Shown here piece after piece: positions 1 through 13,479 of a DNA stretch of 64,000 nucleotides. The stretch lies in contig OW387150.1 of NCBI GenBank assembly GCA_936440205.1, positions 12,250,152 through 12,314,151 on the forward strand. The letters are read 5' to 3'. The position numbers were made by a program, and so were the translations under genes. The stretch is from Lepidonotus clava. Lineage: Eukaryota; Annelida; Polychaeta; Phyllodocida; Polynoidae. Numbering within the stretch: the stretch's first letter is position 1; every line of letters starts with the position of its first letter. Under the pieces are notes generated by a model. That model was not told the DNA's origin and made no database searches. It worked only from the letters and a program-made list of their open reading frames with translations.

Positions 1-540
1 AAAATGATATGTAAAACATTGAAGTGAGGTTATGAGACCAACTACATAATGTAAAGATTTATATTACCAATTGCAAATTTGCCTCTCCACGTCACAAACA
101 TAATAATATATATATATAGCCATAATGATATGTATATAATATTATCTGAAAATATTGCGCACGCAAATCTTGAATTTGTTATGGCTTACAAAATTAATCA
201 AAGCATTCAATAAATCAGAATAACCATTACCGTCTGGTCTAAATAACACAGCAGTTGCCTTCAATAGTTTGACTACTACCAAATAATCTGAAAAGCTTAG
301 TTAAGCTCATACCTCAGAATGCAGTTTGAAGTAGGAAGTACTGGCGGGGGTCTACCAAGGTCTTGTCACAGCGGTACCATCCTTACAACTAACTACCTGA
401 GGACACCTGAGGTGTGCAGGGTGTGGTAGAAGGGGAGTGGAGGGTGGGGGGTTTACCGGACGTCAGGGAGGTCCTACCTGAGGTTGGTCAGGGAGAGGGG
501 AGGGAGCATTTCAGGTGCTCATTCAGGTGTGTAAGACTGG
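1..540. other. Non-coding, no gene seen
   Basis: This stretch is AT-rich at first and then becomes G-rich from about 410 to 510. It has short ACCTGAGG-like repeats around 397-412. I see no open frame with splice signals or recognisable protein content. Confidence 0.6.
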
Positions 541-769
541 AGGCCCTATTACACTACACGACTTTGAGGAGTGATATCAGCACAAAATGATGACGTTATG
601 GAAAATTCTCATGCAATGGGATGTTTAGGTTCTCTGCAAAATAGTTATATCACAGCTCATGTCGCAAAAGGCACTGTATGTTTAGGTTCTCTGCAAAATA
701 GTTATATCACAGCTCATGTCGCAAAAGGCACTGCTACCGTAGTACAAGTCGTGTAGTGTAAAAGGGCCT
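541..769. mobile_element. MITE, TTACACTA family, copy 1
   Basis: The element starts AGGCCCTATTACACTACACG at 541 and ends in the reverse complement at 746-769. The two ends match at 23 of 24 bases. It is 229 bp long and has no coding capacity of its own. A 57-bp direct duplication (621-677 and 678-733) lies inside. A second partial end, GTGTAATAGGGCCTTAAC, lies just outside at 779-796, which suggests a nested or tandem insertion. Related copies are at 5,336-5,545 and 10,921-11,123, and a lone end is at about 63,627. The TIR-plus-short-TSD form recalls PIF/Harbinger MITEs, but the superfamily is inferred. Confidence 0.8.
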
Positions 770-3700
770 TAACAAACAGTGTAATAGGGCCTTAACAAAA
801 GATGCACGTGACAAGCACGTCACAGCCTGTATGAATTTAGATATATCTAGATAGGTACGTAGCTCTAGTCACGTTGTCACCTCTATAAAAAGGAGGGTAA
901 AACCCCGCGCCTTCCTTCCCTTCCTACCCTTAAGGCGCACGTACGCTCCGCCCACACAGCCAATTACTGGTTTAGGCTTGATAATATGTGGTCTGAGAGG
1001 AATTGTTTACAAGGTACTTGAGATACGGGCAAAGCCGTAATGCAACACGACACAGGGGTGAATCCAAAAGGGATTTCAGGGTGACCGAAATCCTTCCAAT
1101 TTTCTATTCAAAATAGGTAATATACGTCAATAAATCAGAGGTGAGCTGCTGAGGTGTCCCAAATCCAGTCATTAACTTTATCCTGGTTTCGGTATTTTGT
1201 GGAAACACTGTTCCATTGTATCCATGATAAGCGGAAAAATATCAAGATTGATATTAATCATCGGATTTTGAACTTTCTTGATGATATTGAAAGAAATAAC
1301 ATATCTACCAAAGTATCTCAGTTTCTAAGGGGCTTGGTAATAATATAACCCGGATACAGTTTCTATTTAGCCTATTTTGGTTTCTATCAAGTTAGTTGCC
1401 TTTTGAATAGGAAACATACAATGGCGGTCCCAAGGTCACAAACGGAAGTTGTAATCCTTTAGATAGTTTACCCCTCTATAAGCATGCGCAGTGACCTCAC
1501 CTTAGGGTCAATCAAATCCGCCATGACATCACGGATGTACCGATCGCGTGTATAAGGAGAAAACACGAGACAATGCGAGACGGTTTGTGAGTTGGGGTTT
1601 GGGGTGACAGAGGGTGAATGATGCCATGTCGGGAACGCCACTTTAAAGGTATCTTCAAATGGCTTTTCCCTCAAACTGGCCAACATAACTCACACTTGTC
1701 ATGAACATGGACCATCCCTTTCAAGCATCCATACCTCATGCAAGGTCCTGAAGTAAATCAAGAACCAAGTCAGAGTTAAAATGAAACTTGGCAAGAGAAT
1801 GACGCAATAATTGGCATTTATGGGATGGTTAAGGTTTCACTTTGTATAACTCCCATCTTACCAAAAGTAGGAATGTCCAGTTGATTAATAGGGGGAGTGG
1901 TTATGGGTAGGTCCACGTGGACATTTTTTTAAATGGTAAAATGTAACATAAAAGGTATCAGATGGCATGTCTTAACCAAGCCCCCCTACACCTAGCCATT
2001 TTGAATACTTCAGCAGCCACCTGATAGCGCATAAGGCTGACTTCAACATGCTAAGCCTTAATCGACCTAACTCAGGTCAGGGGAGTGCAGTCTTCTGGAA
2101 CTATAGGCCTTCTCAGAAAAGTAGTTTTCAGGATAAGGTAGTTATGACCCAATTTCCTGTTGTAACAGTTAATCTGATAGTATTACTCTCATTTGTAGTA
2201 GTAACGGAAAATTGTTATCATGCATGCAGCTGGAAAGGAAACATTTTAAAATCATTTCAAGTCTCTTATGTCAATTTTACCCTTTTGGGACCCCATACCT
2301 ATGTCATAAACCACATTTACGACAGTCCAAAGATAAGGGATTCCTTTCATCATTGTTTATGTAGCAAATGAAATTTAGTGAGAGAGCCCCGTCCACCAAA
2401 AGAGGGCGTCCCTGAAACATCGGTATTTTAGCAATAAAACACGATCATGTGTTCCCTAAAAAGACATAACTATTAGAGGGCACAAGACAATTCAGCACGA
2501 CCTCACAGTAATCAAAGGTACACCTGGTAAAGACAAAACTTTGCAAGTTACACCGTCTGTCAAGGAGGAATGTTAATGAGGTCATGTCTGTGTTTTGCTA
2601 GTCTTTTCACAATGGATACGTCCCCACAACTTTTCTCTACAGTAGTATCCTATGGCAGCCTTGGGGCTAAGGTGCATGCCCTCACTCTACCATGTGACAG
2701 GACCCTCCAGCCTTCACGCACCTTACTATAGCATTTAACCAGAAAGGCTTTCTGTTTCTGACCTCAATATGTCTCAAGTGAACCTTAGTTGCAGCTGTAA
2801 ATCTAAGGAGTCTTTCCAAAGTCAAAATTAAAGCCTCTACATGTGATACTTGTTGGATACAGTTGACCTCCCTTGGGGTCCAGTATGATCAAGGTTGAGT
2901 GGTATTAGATCCATTTTTTCATGTTTTATGGCTAAAGTGTGTTAGCAGCTGTGAAACAGTATATGTCACGACCAGATATCTGATCCTATAAATATGACAT
3001 TGAGTGTGCAGCAATTTGAAACTTTGCCGAACCTTGCTTCATGCCATTGCAAACCTTGGAAATGGAAAACATAAGAGTATGTTTTCCTTATGTAAGGGGA
3101 ATAGCATAAGCTATGTATTTTCCCAATTCACACCGTTTACAATTAACTTTTAATTTTTCAACACTTTAGGAAAGGGTTCCATTAAAATTCGCCAAAGGCC
3201 TTAAATGAACACACAACCAACAAGCAATTGCTTCTTTTCATTGATCTACAATTTTGGACAGGGGTCAGTTTAGGTTCATCAAAAACAATGGGCAGGTCTT
3301 CTATCCAAGCCCTTTCTATACATGATTCTGAAATATTTAATGCTTCTTGAATCTTCTTGGATACATTATATTCAAAGAAACTTACTGGTCCCTTTCCAAA
3401 AGTCATGACCATTAAATGTATAATTGGTGTAACACAGTGACAAGACACCTATCCGGTTGGACGGCCTCAGTCATACCCATATCCTTCAAGTTCCCATATG
3501 GGGTAACTTCCACATCATAATATTTGGAAAGCCGGAATATGAATTTTGGCGAAAATGGTAAGAAATGTGCCAGGGCCATATGCTGGACTCCCACAAGTGG
3601 TGTTGCACTGTGCCAGGCCCCTGGCCGTTCTCCAGCATTGGGCTTTGACAAAGGGGTGGAAGGAAACCACTACCAAGGAGGGGACAGGGCTGTCTCACGA

Positions 3701-3920
3701 GGAGATAGGCTTCAAAGGCGTCCAGGGGCCTATATGGAGGCCTAGCCTACATTGCTTACATTCTCACAGCTTATTTATGTATATGGAAGTAGTATATTGT
3801 GGTTTATGTAAGGGTTGTAGTGTATAGGTTGATTTGTGTCAATTTGTGGGAACCATGTGTTTGGTTGCTTTTTGATTTATGGTCTGTTGATCAGGTTTTG
3901 TGGCAGCTCAGGACATAGGT
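770..3920. other. Non-coding, no gene seen
   Basis: The open frames here are short and lack flanking splice sites or protein-like composition. An NRF1-like GCATGCGCA lies at about 1,482. I found no RNA gene or clear repeat. Confidence 0.5.
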
Positions 3921-3924
3921 CTGT

Positions 3925-3936
3925 CTGTGTGTGTGA

Positions 3937-3988
<52 letters not shown>
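3925..3988. repeat. GT microsatellite
   Basis: This is an uninterrupted GT run from about 3,939 to 3,987, with an imperfect GT-rich lead-in from 3,925. A short TTCC repeat follows at about 4,075-4,090. Confidence 0.95.
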
Positions 3989-3989
<1 letters not shown>

Positions 3990-5335
3990 GGCCAAATTGA
4001 TATTCATTTACCATGAGTAGTTTACCATGATTTTACCTGATCAGCGTATCATATTAGTGTTCTTTATGTTTATTCCTTCCTTCCTTCCTTTACCTCAAAA
4101 AAGTCCAATACTACTACATATATATCCTGTATACCAGTAACATGGTTAACCATATATAAAGTAAGTATCCATAATTATTACAGCTTACACATAGCCTTTG
4201 ACAAAGGGCATGATACAAATCTGTATGGGAATAGTCAAACACAATGCATTCTGAGAACTTCTGATAGAAACTATTTTCAGAACTGCACCATCCTAATTTT
4301 CTGTAACCTATCCCTCCCAAGCCAATCCTACCGAACATCCTACAAACGTTTCCGTTTTTTTCTTATTCTGTATGATTATATAGGCCTATCCATTAGGCCT
4401 TAGTTAAATACACCTATCCATACGACCTAAAACACCGGATCAACGGCCCGTGCTTCCCCTAATGACTCTTCCGCGTATCAGGCCTACATCCAAACGTACA
4501 TTCCTACGTCTCCTTCCTCCCTTATGGAGCCTATAATTAATTGCCTAAAGGCTCTTTAATGAGCACATGCCTACAGGGGCAGCCCAATCTTCTAGGTCAA
4601 AGTGCGCTTCCTACATATAAGGTTAAAGATAATTTTCTTGATTGTCCAGTCCTACAATTAATATATGTCTGTACGATGGAGACATGAGCATTTTTTGAGT
4701 TGTTATTCCACATCTATAAAAAAAAAAGCGTAGTTATCACGTAAAACTAAACAGTTATTTGATAAGAAATGAAAAATAATTTCTCTTAACATACATAAGT
4801 TTCTTTGATGATCGGGAAATTGGGGTGGGGCTGGCTACACCAGTAGATCTGCATTCCTACTGTGAGTTCATTGGCCATATTATTGTAACTGATTAAAGTA
4901 ACTGTGAAATCTGATTACCGGGTAGTGTTTTAGTATGACTTATGGCATAACGTGTCAGATATTTCTGATATCATATTAATATAACATTATAAATGATATC
5001 CATTAATTTTCATGTGTTTTTGGTAATACCATTAACAGCTTTTCTGGCTTTTGGATTTCTAATCTTTAGACGGCAATAAAAGAATGTACCTGACTAGCGT
5101 AATCGATTACGGAAATAACTATAGCCCCAGGTGTGTAAATGTTTAAAATTGCAATGGTTAAACGCCAATGCAATTGGTTCATGAGGGATTTGATATATAA
5201 CTCCAACATTCCTGTATAAATGTCATAGCCTTCATTGACCTTCCCAGTTGTAAGATATAGTGCGGCCCGACTTGATCCAGATATGCTTGGCCAGGGGACC
5301 GTATCTTTGAAGTATAGTGGTGGGGTCTTCACCAG
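3989..5335. other. Non-coding, no gene seen
   Basis: This is AT-rich intergenic sequence with only short spurious open frames. Several AGGCCT palindromes occur between 4,380 and 4,490. Confidence 0.5.
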
Positions 5336-5545
5336 TAAAGACAGTATTACACTAAATGACTTGAGCTCCAATATGACAATGTCACAGAGAAGTTGCACAT
5401 ATTAGAGATAGATATATTTGTTACGCATAAATGTGAGATACTCCAAACTGCCAATTTTCAACAATTACATCGTAAAGTAAATTGTAGGTAATATAATATC
5501 TTGTCGATGTTGCAGCCCGAGACACGTAGTGTAGTACCACCTTTA
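5336..5545. mobile_element. MITE, TTACACTA family, diverged copy
   Basis: The left end contains CAGTATTACACTAAATGACT at 5,343. The right end carries ACACGTAGTGTAGTACCACC near 5,522-5,541, which is the inverted counterpart. The interior aligns by eye with the copy at 10,921-11,123. Shared blocks are TATGACNATGTNACAGAGAAG near the left end, GAGATNCTCCAAANTGNCAA in the middle and TTGCAGCCC near the right end. The left TIR is more diverged than the right. Confidence 0.7.
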
Positions 5546-8500
5546 AGATGTTGTGGTAAAACATATATGTATATATAAAAAAAACCAGAACAGCCTATCC
5601 AGACACAATATATGCAGAGGCCTCAAGGTTGTTAAAAAAAAATAGACTCCGTGACTTCAGAGGTGTGTTGATTTAGAATTAGATCCTTTGTGTGACGATA
5701 AAAACAGGTTAAATACCCTATTACATTGGCTTTAGGGAACAAATTTTACTCTATTGTTTTGCGCTTCCTTTTGTGAAACCGATTTTTCCTTTACTAGAGG
5801 CATTATAAAAACTGAAGACAGACTATTCTGTGTGGCCAGGGTTTGTCACGACTCTCTCAAAGACTGATATACTAAATTCAAAAAGATACCTCAACACAAA
5901 ATAATGCAGACGGAAAAAACACGACGCTCTGCTATGTGATATATGTTAATCTTACGAGCTTTTCTTCTGTACATAACACCAATGCAAGCATTCAACTACC
6001 AAGCAGCACAAGAAACCACATTGTGAAATGAAGCTCCGAAATAGAATAACAGAGCTTACACAATATGTTTTTACATTTCCACTTCTATTTGAATTCAAAA
6101 GAATACAAGTCTATTGATCAGGATGTAAGGTTTAGGTCATAGCACTGACTATTGACTGCAGGATTGTCATTGAAAAGGATGGCTGGAATGGTTAAATTAG
6201 ACACCTTACAAGTTAACTGCAGATTTCCTAACATGCCATGGAAAATATGTCGTATCTATCTTTCAAAAATGTTGTTCTTTAACGGGTACCTAAGTATTTC
6301 TTCCCATCACAGTAATATGTATCCTCTTTTGATAATGATAGCTTGAGAATGGTCTACAAAATGCCCTAGAGTTCCTCCAATTGATTCATTATACACCAAA
6401 TAGCGCATGCATATTCTCAGTTATGACAAATACACCTTTAACTTGGAGGGAACGCATTGTCATAATTATTACACCAACAGGTGTTGGGGAGTTCAATACA
6501 AACAATCATAGGGAGAACACAAGATCAAAGAAAACCTATTAAGTAACTGAGTGCAACACGTGTTGCAAAGCCACATACCCTGGTGAAAGGAAGTGCAGGG
6601 GCACAGATTGTTTGTGTCTTGGCTCCAAGCCCCTTGATGGGACTCCAACCAGTGCCCAACGGACCAAAACCATCCGTATTTCCGCCTATGTGGTCGATGG
6701 GTATGAGTTGGGTGGTGGGGTAATTGGGATAAGGTCTGTAAATATGGGGGAGGTTATGGCGAAGGAACCTGTGGCCTTATGCTGGTATGAATGAGAGACT
6801 ATTGGAATCTGGCCAGTGGTAATTTCAGGGCCAGATAAGCCTAGTTAGGACTCAGAGATAGGTGAGGGGTAACGCTTGATGGCCTGGTTCATCTAATGAA
6901 CATAACCGGTTTTCTTAAGGGTTCTGGTGCAATGAGTATGGGTCTAACGTTTGTTCCACGTGCTCTTCTATGCCTACTCATTAGGGTTAAAGTCTCATTA
7001 CCATACCGACATACGTTGGTGTATGTTAGATTAATAGTTTATGTCATGCAATGAAAGTAGACTAATTATTTAGCGTGCATTCCTATTCCTATGTCAAATG
7101 TTTCTGTAAAATTTCTTACCCTATTCTCTATTAGTTCATAGTGCGAAAGGGGAGAACAGACTAATCAAGTTTGACGTGAACAAAGTAAAATAAAGAGAAA
7201 AAAGGCACATATGCTCTATAGAGCTACCTGTATCTTTTGGAGACCGCTATCCTATCTCTGTAACATATCCAATTCATAACATACCAGTATAGGCGCATGA
7301 ACCTAAAGCCAACCTTAGAAGAATACTTCACATTCCCCATGCTTAATACCCCAAATCCCAAGCTTCACACAGATATTCCTCTCTTGAAAGGAGCGGATAT
7401 CGTACCCAAACAGTGTGTACTAAGATGAAACATTTATGGTGATTTGCCCCTCAGCAGAAGCACCGATCTCTCATCCAAACTTAAGTTGGCTGCTTCAGGA
7501 ACCATTAAGAGTAGCAGGGCCAGTTTCCTATGCCAAGTCTCAGGATAGGACTTGGCTACCTGTTCTTGGTACGGACAATTGATGTTTATTTGAGTTGTGT
7601 CTCTCTCAAATAGTGGCAGCTACATAAGTTGTTTTCTTCCAAATTAGGTTTAATAAGAAGCAAAACTGCTCTTAAGGGGTTGCAGTGTAGCGCAGTACTT
7701 TCAAAGAAATGTTTTTGGGTAGTTATTCGTTAATCATCTCCATTTTGATATTTCTGCAGAAGGTAAACCACAAGGTAATGACTCTATTTCCGTGAGATTC
7801 TCCCATATGCATGTCCAATAAAATGGCCAAGGTAAAGAGTTGTATACATTTGATATATACATTGGCATGAATTTTGGTGGCATTAGTTACTGTGATGTTT
7901 AACTGGTAAAAAAAGTGTAGGGCTAATTCTGTAATTCTCGACTTGTTGATCGCAAACCTCTTGGGCATTCAAAAGTGGAAAGGAATCCTAAGGGCCATGA
8001 TTATAGTTATACTTGGTAGACTTCACATAACAATTACTACATCGGATATATTATTTCATAAACAACATTTTCAACCAGACAGGAAAGCACTTAAACATGT
8101 GGCGTGGAGAATATTTTAGTATCCTTCCAACAGTAGGGTAGTTCGGAACACATCATTCACTATGTATAACTTATGAAATAAATAATAGTTATCTCACGTT
8201 GACTAAAATGTACATATACTGGTCACAATCGAGAAGATGCAGTCTCATAATGTAGCATTAGAAATATATAATAATTCGTTTAGTTGGTACGCAGAATGTA
8301 TTGCTCTGTTTATTTGGTATCATAATCAAAATATTGTTCCATGCAATATTTCAAAAACCCAACAAATGCGAATTCAGCAGCACCAAAATCGGCCTGTGCA
8401 ATACGGGCTTTACCCTTTAGACACATGATCTTCTGGTAAGATAGAGAAAACCACATCAATCAGTAAGTGACCCACCATAGAAGGGGAGAGACTTTGCCTG

Positions 8501-10920
8501 TCAGGAACAGTCAGGCTGTACCTCTCACTGGTCAACCGACAGGCAGGTGCGTACCAAGACAGCACCACGGATCGTGAGAGCAGGCCAGGTCAACCAAGAA
8601 ATGGGGCTTTTTATAGCCCCAGTCCTAGGATACCATGGACATAGGAAAATAACCTAAATTTAAAAGAATGGGTATTATATTCATTTAATGCTGCACTATC
8701 TTGGTGCTGTTATGGTTAACTGAGGTTTGACTATTAGAGTCACGGCTTATTGCACGTAGAACGTACTCCCAATACTGAAATTATAAAAGATAAGCTGCCA
8801 AGAAAATGATCTTTGGTTCGAAGGGGGTAGCCAGTCTCCTTGTGAATTTAAGTTCTCTGGTGAAAGGGAAGAGTTTAAAACAAAGAAAATCCCACCCATA
8901 AGAGTAAATTGGTTTGACAATGTAGACACATTTTAATGTCTCAAAAACAATGGTAGTCTTTGCTCAATTTGGAAGATCTGCGCCTTGTTCCGCATGGAGA
9001 TAATTTTAAAACTAGCACAGTTTAGCATTACTTTTTAGTTCCAGCTTTGTTCAGCCAACCAGAACATTTGGGAAAAAACACTACTCACAGAGATATCTAC
9101 CCTTGGCACGACGACCACAAGAAGAAACTCACTTACCTCAGAAAAATTACTGTTGAATAAAACCACTCTCAATAGGTACAACACTTTAAAGAACACATCA
9201 ATTCTAACACAGTTAATATTTCTTTGGTCCTTCTTTTTGTTGATTTTTTGTTGATTTTTTAAAATTAAAATCTAGAAGGAATAGTATGGTTTACTGGGCA
9301 CAAGGTATTCACATATATATTTATGTTTTAGAAGTAAGTGTTAATGTTCCAGCTGGCACGAGTAACATTTTGACTCCTCCCGATAGAGTTTTTCAGGCCT
9401 AGGTGCTGGCACTGTTGGTATAGTTAATGCCACTTACAGTGCGCCACCTTCTCTTCAGGCGGTATATTTTGATGTTAGTCATGCTTTTGTTGTTCCCTGT
9501 TGCCATGGAAAAGCATGCACGCCTGTCCCACCGACAGCCTATGAGAAATTCATTTCACAAACCTGATGCATTATAGATCACCAACGCCCAAAAGTTTATT
9601 CATTTCGCGTGCATTCTCTAAAATAACTGGCTGGTTATTTATTCAACTTGGCCTCTTTTCTACGTGAAGCTGAAACATGGGTAGAGAGTTTGACTTGATG
9701 TTTTTCGATTATCATATATATTTTCTATCATCATGTCCTTTTATCATTGACCTTTCTGCGAAGGACCGCTGACCCATATCAGTTGGCACATTTACCCTCG
9801 TAAAGGGACACTGGTATAGCTGTTTTTAGAATAAGATGACTTGCCTTTCTTGATTTTGAATGACCTCTTTATTGCTCTTTCCATTTTTTCAAAAGTGCAA
9901 TCCCTCAATTTATACTAGTTACAACTTATCAATATTAAGGATTGTTGAATTAGAGAGGCAATGCAATATCAACATCTGCCTGACTATCCGTATTTATGAA
10001 TAACTGGGTATTTAGGCTAATATTAAACATGAATTATCAAAGTATCTACAATCTCAAATTGGTCCACATTTAGGGTAAGCCAAGTGGCACTTGCTTTTTC
10101 ACCAAGGTGTAAATATTCATGGAATATACCTGACTTTGTTTACTTATAGGGAGCTTGCAAACAAAACGTTTTAACGTGAGAACGAGGAAGTTCTGGGCAC
10201 ACTCAGTATAGAACTCCTGACAGGGTCTTGGTAATGACGCAGTATAGGATAGTGTTGAAAACTACAAATTCTCGAACAAGTCACACTGGGGTCACAGGCC
10301 CAAAATGATAAACCATCTGCCAAGAAGAATCACGCTCCAGTGAGAAAATGCTAATAATAGTTTGTGGTCAGCCAACTTAAACAGGATCTGTACGTTTTAT
10401 GACCTTTGAACGTGTGTATACACTGACATGACTATTGTGAGCCATATGAAGCGGCTATGAATATGGGAAGACCATAATTACCTAAACACCATCGATTTAT
10501 ATTGACTGCTATAAAGGCTCTAGTAATTATAGGCAATTTAATTGATTTTATCTATAACATGGATGCAATTGTAAATGCCATATAAGAAACCCATGTTTCT
10601 ATAATGCAATAGTCTCACATGGGAGCTACCCCTTCCCATATCCTACAGCATTATAAATTCGTAATGAAAGAAAAAAGTACAAAAATAGGTAATAGGTAAA
10701 TGATATGGCGTTGCCTTCTGAGCGCAAAATCCCATGGCCTTTCAATAGCATTACTAGTTCCTCATAACCTGGACGACTCCCAGTTTTCATATATTAGGAA
10801 TGTGTTGTTTTTTCACCCAGTCTGCAATAAGGGTGGCACTCATGCAACGCTTGACACGACACCCCTATGCCACACCTGCCTAGGTATATGACCCCTGGTC
10901 GCCTACCCTGTAAGACTCTT
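5546..10920. other. Non-coding, no gene seen
   Basis: This is AT-rich intergenic DNA. It contains a perfect 16-bp palindrome with an E-box core at 6,552-6,567. I see no coding exon, RNA gene or long repeat. Confidence 0.5.
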
Positions 10921-11123
10921 AAGGTGGTGTTACACTAGACAACTGCGATATGACGATGTTACAGAGAAGTCATACATACAATGCTGTGGTACACATGTAC
11001 ATATATGAGATTCTCCAAATTGGCAATGTTAAACAATTGTATCACTCCTGTATGTAAATGTTCTGTTATATCACCATATCACAACAATATTGCAGCCCAA
11101 GTCATGTAGTGCAATACCACCTT
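10921..11123. mobile_element. MITE, TTACACTA family, best-preserved copy
   Basis: The left end reads AAGGTGGTGTTACACTAGAC and the right end is the inverted AAGTCATGTAGTGCAATACC followed by ACCTT. The flanks can be read as TTA on both sides (TTA|AGGTGG ... CCACCT|TTA). That would be a 3-bp target duplication like those of PIF/Harbinger elements. The element is about 200 bp, non-coding and homologous to 5,336-5,545. Confidence 0.8.
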
Positions 11124-11746
11124 TACTATACATGTGAGCAGGTTTCCCATGGTTCCCTCTAAATGTTTTCACGGAAGTCATAACCGATGAATAATTTACA
11201 AAGGTAAATAGATGTTTGGATGAGCACCAACTAAATGGACTAATTAAGTATGTATTATGTAGTACCTGTCTGAAAGGCATCATTATGACTTATAGGGGGT
11301 TTAGGTCAGAGGCCTCCTTTGTTCTTGAAAGAGAAGGAATTCTCAGGAATTTCACATATGAATGACCCTTGTCTAGAAGAAAAAAGCCACATAAAAGATA
11401 AAGGGGCACCCCAAGCATACTATGCATGTACGTTCTACTTCGGTACACAGAACAAAAAGGCCTTAGGCTTAGAAAAAAAGAGATAATGTTTAATGCACAA
11501 AGTTGTAACTACTTAATACTAAAGGGTTGTACTGTTTCATTGCACTTTAGCTTTCAGATAAAAGAAAGTCATAAACTGTATGCAACATATGTTGTAAATT
11601 GAGATGACCTGTTTCCAGGGTGTTGGACAATTTAATAGGATCTTTTTGCCACTCCTTGGACTATAAGTGGGGTTGTGGACCATGCTGGTATTGCATGTGA
11701 AACCAGGGAGCAACTAAAACTAAGTGATAGGCCCCTATGTAACCAC

Positions 11747-11870
11747 TTTCCACCTTTGCAAACCTTGCCACATATGCACACCTTGTCAACTGTACACATC
11801 TTGCCACACAGAATTATGCACACCTTGCTACATATGTACATCTATGCACTTCTTGTCACACCTGCCTTAA
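11747..11870. repeat. Degenerate ~20-bp tandem repeat
   Basis: About six imperfect copies of a unit close to CACACCTTGCCACATATG occur in a row. The open frame reading through them is a by-product of the repeat. Confidence 0.7.
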
Positions 11871-12161
11871 CCCACCATAGCTGGAGGACCAATCAGGCCC
11901 ACACGAATCTACTGCATGTTTCCGTGGAACACACTAAGCTTGACCTGGAGCTATAAAGGCTTAATGCCTTAAGCAGAGAGTTGGCCTTACTCAGAATTGC
12001 TAGAGGCAATGATGCCACTCTGGACAGTGATCTAGTTTCTTTTCATACAGCGACCAAGCGTGTCCATTTGTGAGCGTTTTTTAAACTTAAACCGATAGGG
12101 CATTTTTCATGCCCTACCTATTTTACGCTTTCAACCTAATTTATGTCTTTCCCCATATTAT

Positions 12162-12258
12162 ATTCATATTTTCAGCCTTTCATTTGCATTGTGTAATTCA
12201 TATGTCTACCATCTCCTATATAAATTCATATTTTCAGCATTAAATTTGCATTGTGAAA
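12162..12258. repeat. Two-copy 64-bp duplication
   Basis: The block ATTCATATTTTCAGC ... ATTTGCATTGTG occurs twice, at about 12,162-12,195 and 12,226-12,255. Each copy carries an octamer-like ATTTGCAT. Confidence 0.65.
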
Positions 12259-12424
12259 GTGCTTTTCAGACCTTCGCTTAATTATATGATAATGACATTA
12301 ATCGATGTGGTAAAATACCTTAATGCTACGAATCATAATTGGGAGGCTTCAATGATTTCCCCATTTCAAAAGAAAGCACTTGGTGCACTTTCAAAATTGT
12401 TCCATGTGTTTAACCAACCAAAAA

Positions 12425-12570
12425 ACCCTCATTGCACCCCTACCCCACCACCCCACACCCCACACCCAAAATCCTTACATCTGCACCTTAAACCTGGGTA
12501 CTTTCACCCACCCACCCTATCCAACTACCCCTACCAACCAACTCCACCCACCCACCATACCCTCATGACG
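12425..12570. repeat. CCCA/ACCC-rich low-complexity tract
   Basis: Repeated CCCAC, CCCTA and CACCCA words make this tract nearly free of G on the plus strand. The complementary strand has many closely spaced G3-G4 runs and could form G-quadruplexes. Proline- and threonine-rich open frames here are artefacts of composition. Confidence 0.75.
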
Positions 12571-13479
12571 CTTCCCTGGGTGTCCTTAAGGTGTGGCAGC
12601 CCCCTACCAACCAACTCTAACCGGTTTACTTCCCCTGATACTGGTACCCTGCCACCAATTAGCCTGTGCCCATGGCGTGTCAGATAGCCTCAACTCGCTA
12701 AGTTCCTTCGGCAGCCGTTCCTATGCCTCCTTTTAAAAAGGTCCCTGCATTTCTGGACCAATCAAATATACCCTCTACCTCCTCGGTTAATGTTAGTGGT
12801 GGTTAGGTTAAAAAATTGAGTAACGGTAGTTGAGATAGAGGAGAAGTACAGAAATAAGAAACCAGTCACAAGATCAGGGACACCGGGGAAAAATAATTCA
12901 CGTATTTGAGCACACTCTGTCAAACTTGTGTGTGTGTTACACTTTGCTTTTTCTCTATGCAAAAAGTAGCATTTGAATAAGTCTGATACCTATAAAACTT
13001 TAATCCTTCCTTAGATACAACGAGTCACTCCAACACGTGTAGGTAGCACCTGCACTAAAACAGTATAGTTGCTATAGGAACCTGACCGTTTTACTCTATT
13101 TTTGTATTATTCCAGAGCAAAAAATGTACGTTTTACACCCTGCCAGATGATGAAGTCAATAATAGATTAAGTTCTCTCTGGCTGGGTTTCCCCTCCACGC
13201 CCATCTCTTTAAAACGGCTACATATTACTCATTGTTTTATCATGTTCGCAACTGGTCTCAATAGCCCTGCATAAAATATGCATTTATCTGTTTCAGTACT
13301 GTAAAAAACCTGACTAGGTCGCGTTACCCTGCACTACCACAAAATCCTTACCAATAAGTATTTGCAATACTATGATAGGCATACATAGCAGCAATGGGGG
13401 CATCAATGGAATTGCATAGGGCTTAAACTTTACCCTCACAAAAATGGGAGTTAGTATGCTGGGTGAGTGGTGGGAGAAA
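12571..13479. other. Non-coding, no gene seen
   Basis: This is mixed-composition sequence with no supported exon or repeat. Confidence 0.5.

Noticed and set aside
571-756. 61-codon open frame with an internal repeat
   Set aside because: It lies inside the MITE at 541-769, and its repeated peptide is the 57-bp DNA duplication.
12253-12687. 144-codon plus-strand open frame
   Set aside because: It begins at a non-ATG codon, and most of it is the CCCA-rich low-complexity tract, giving Pro/His/Thr runs with no domain.
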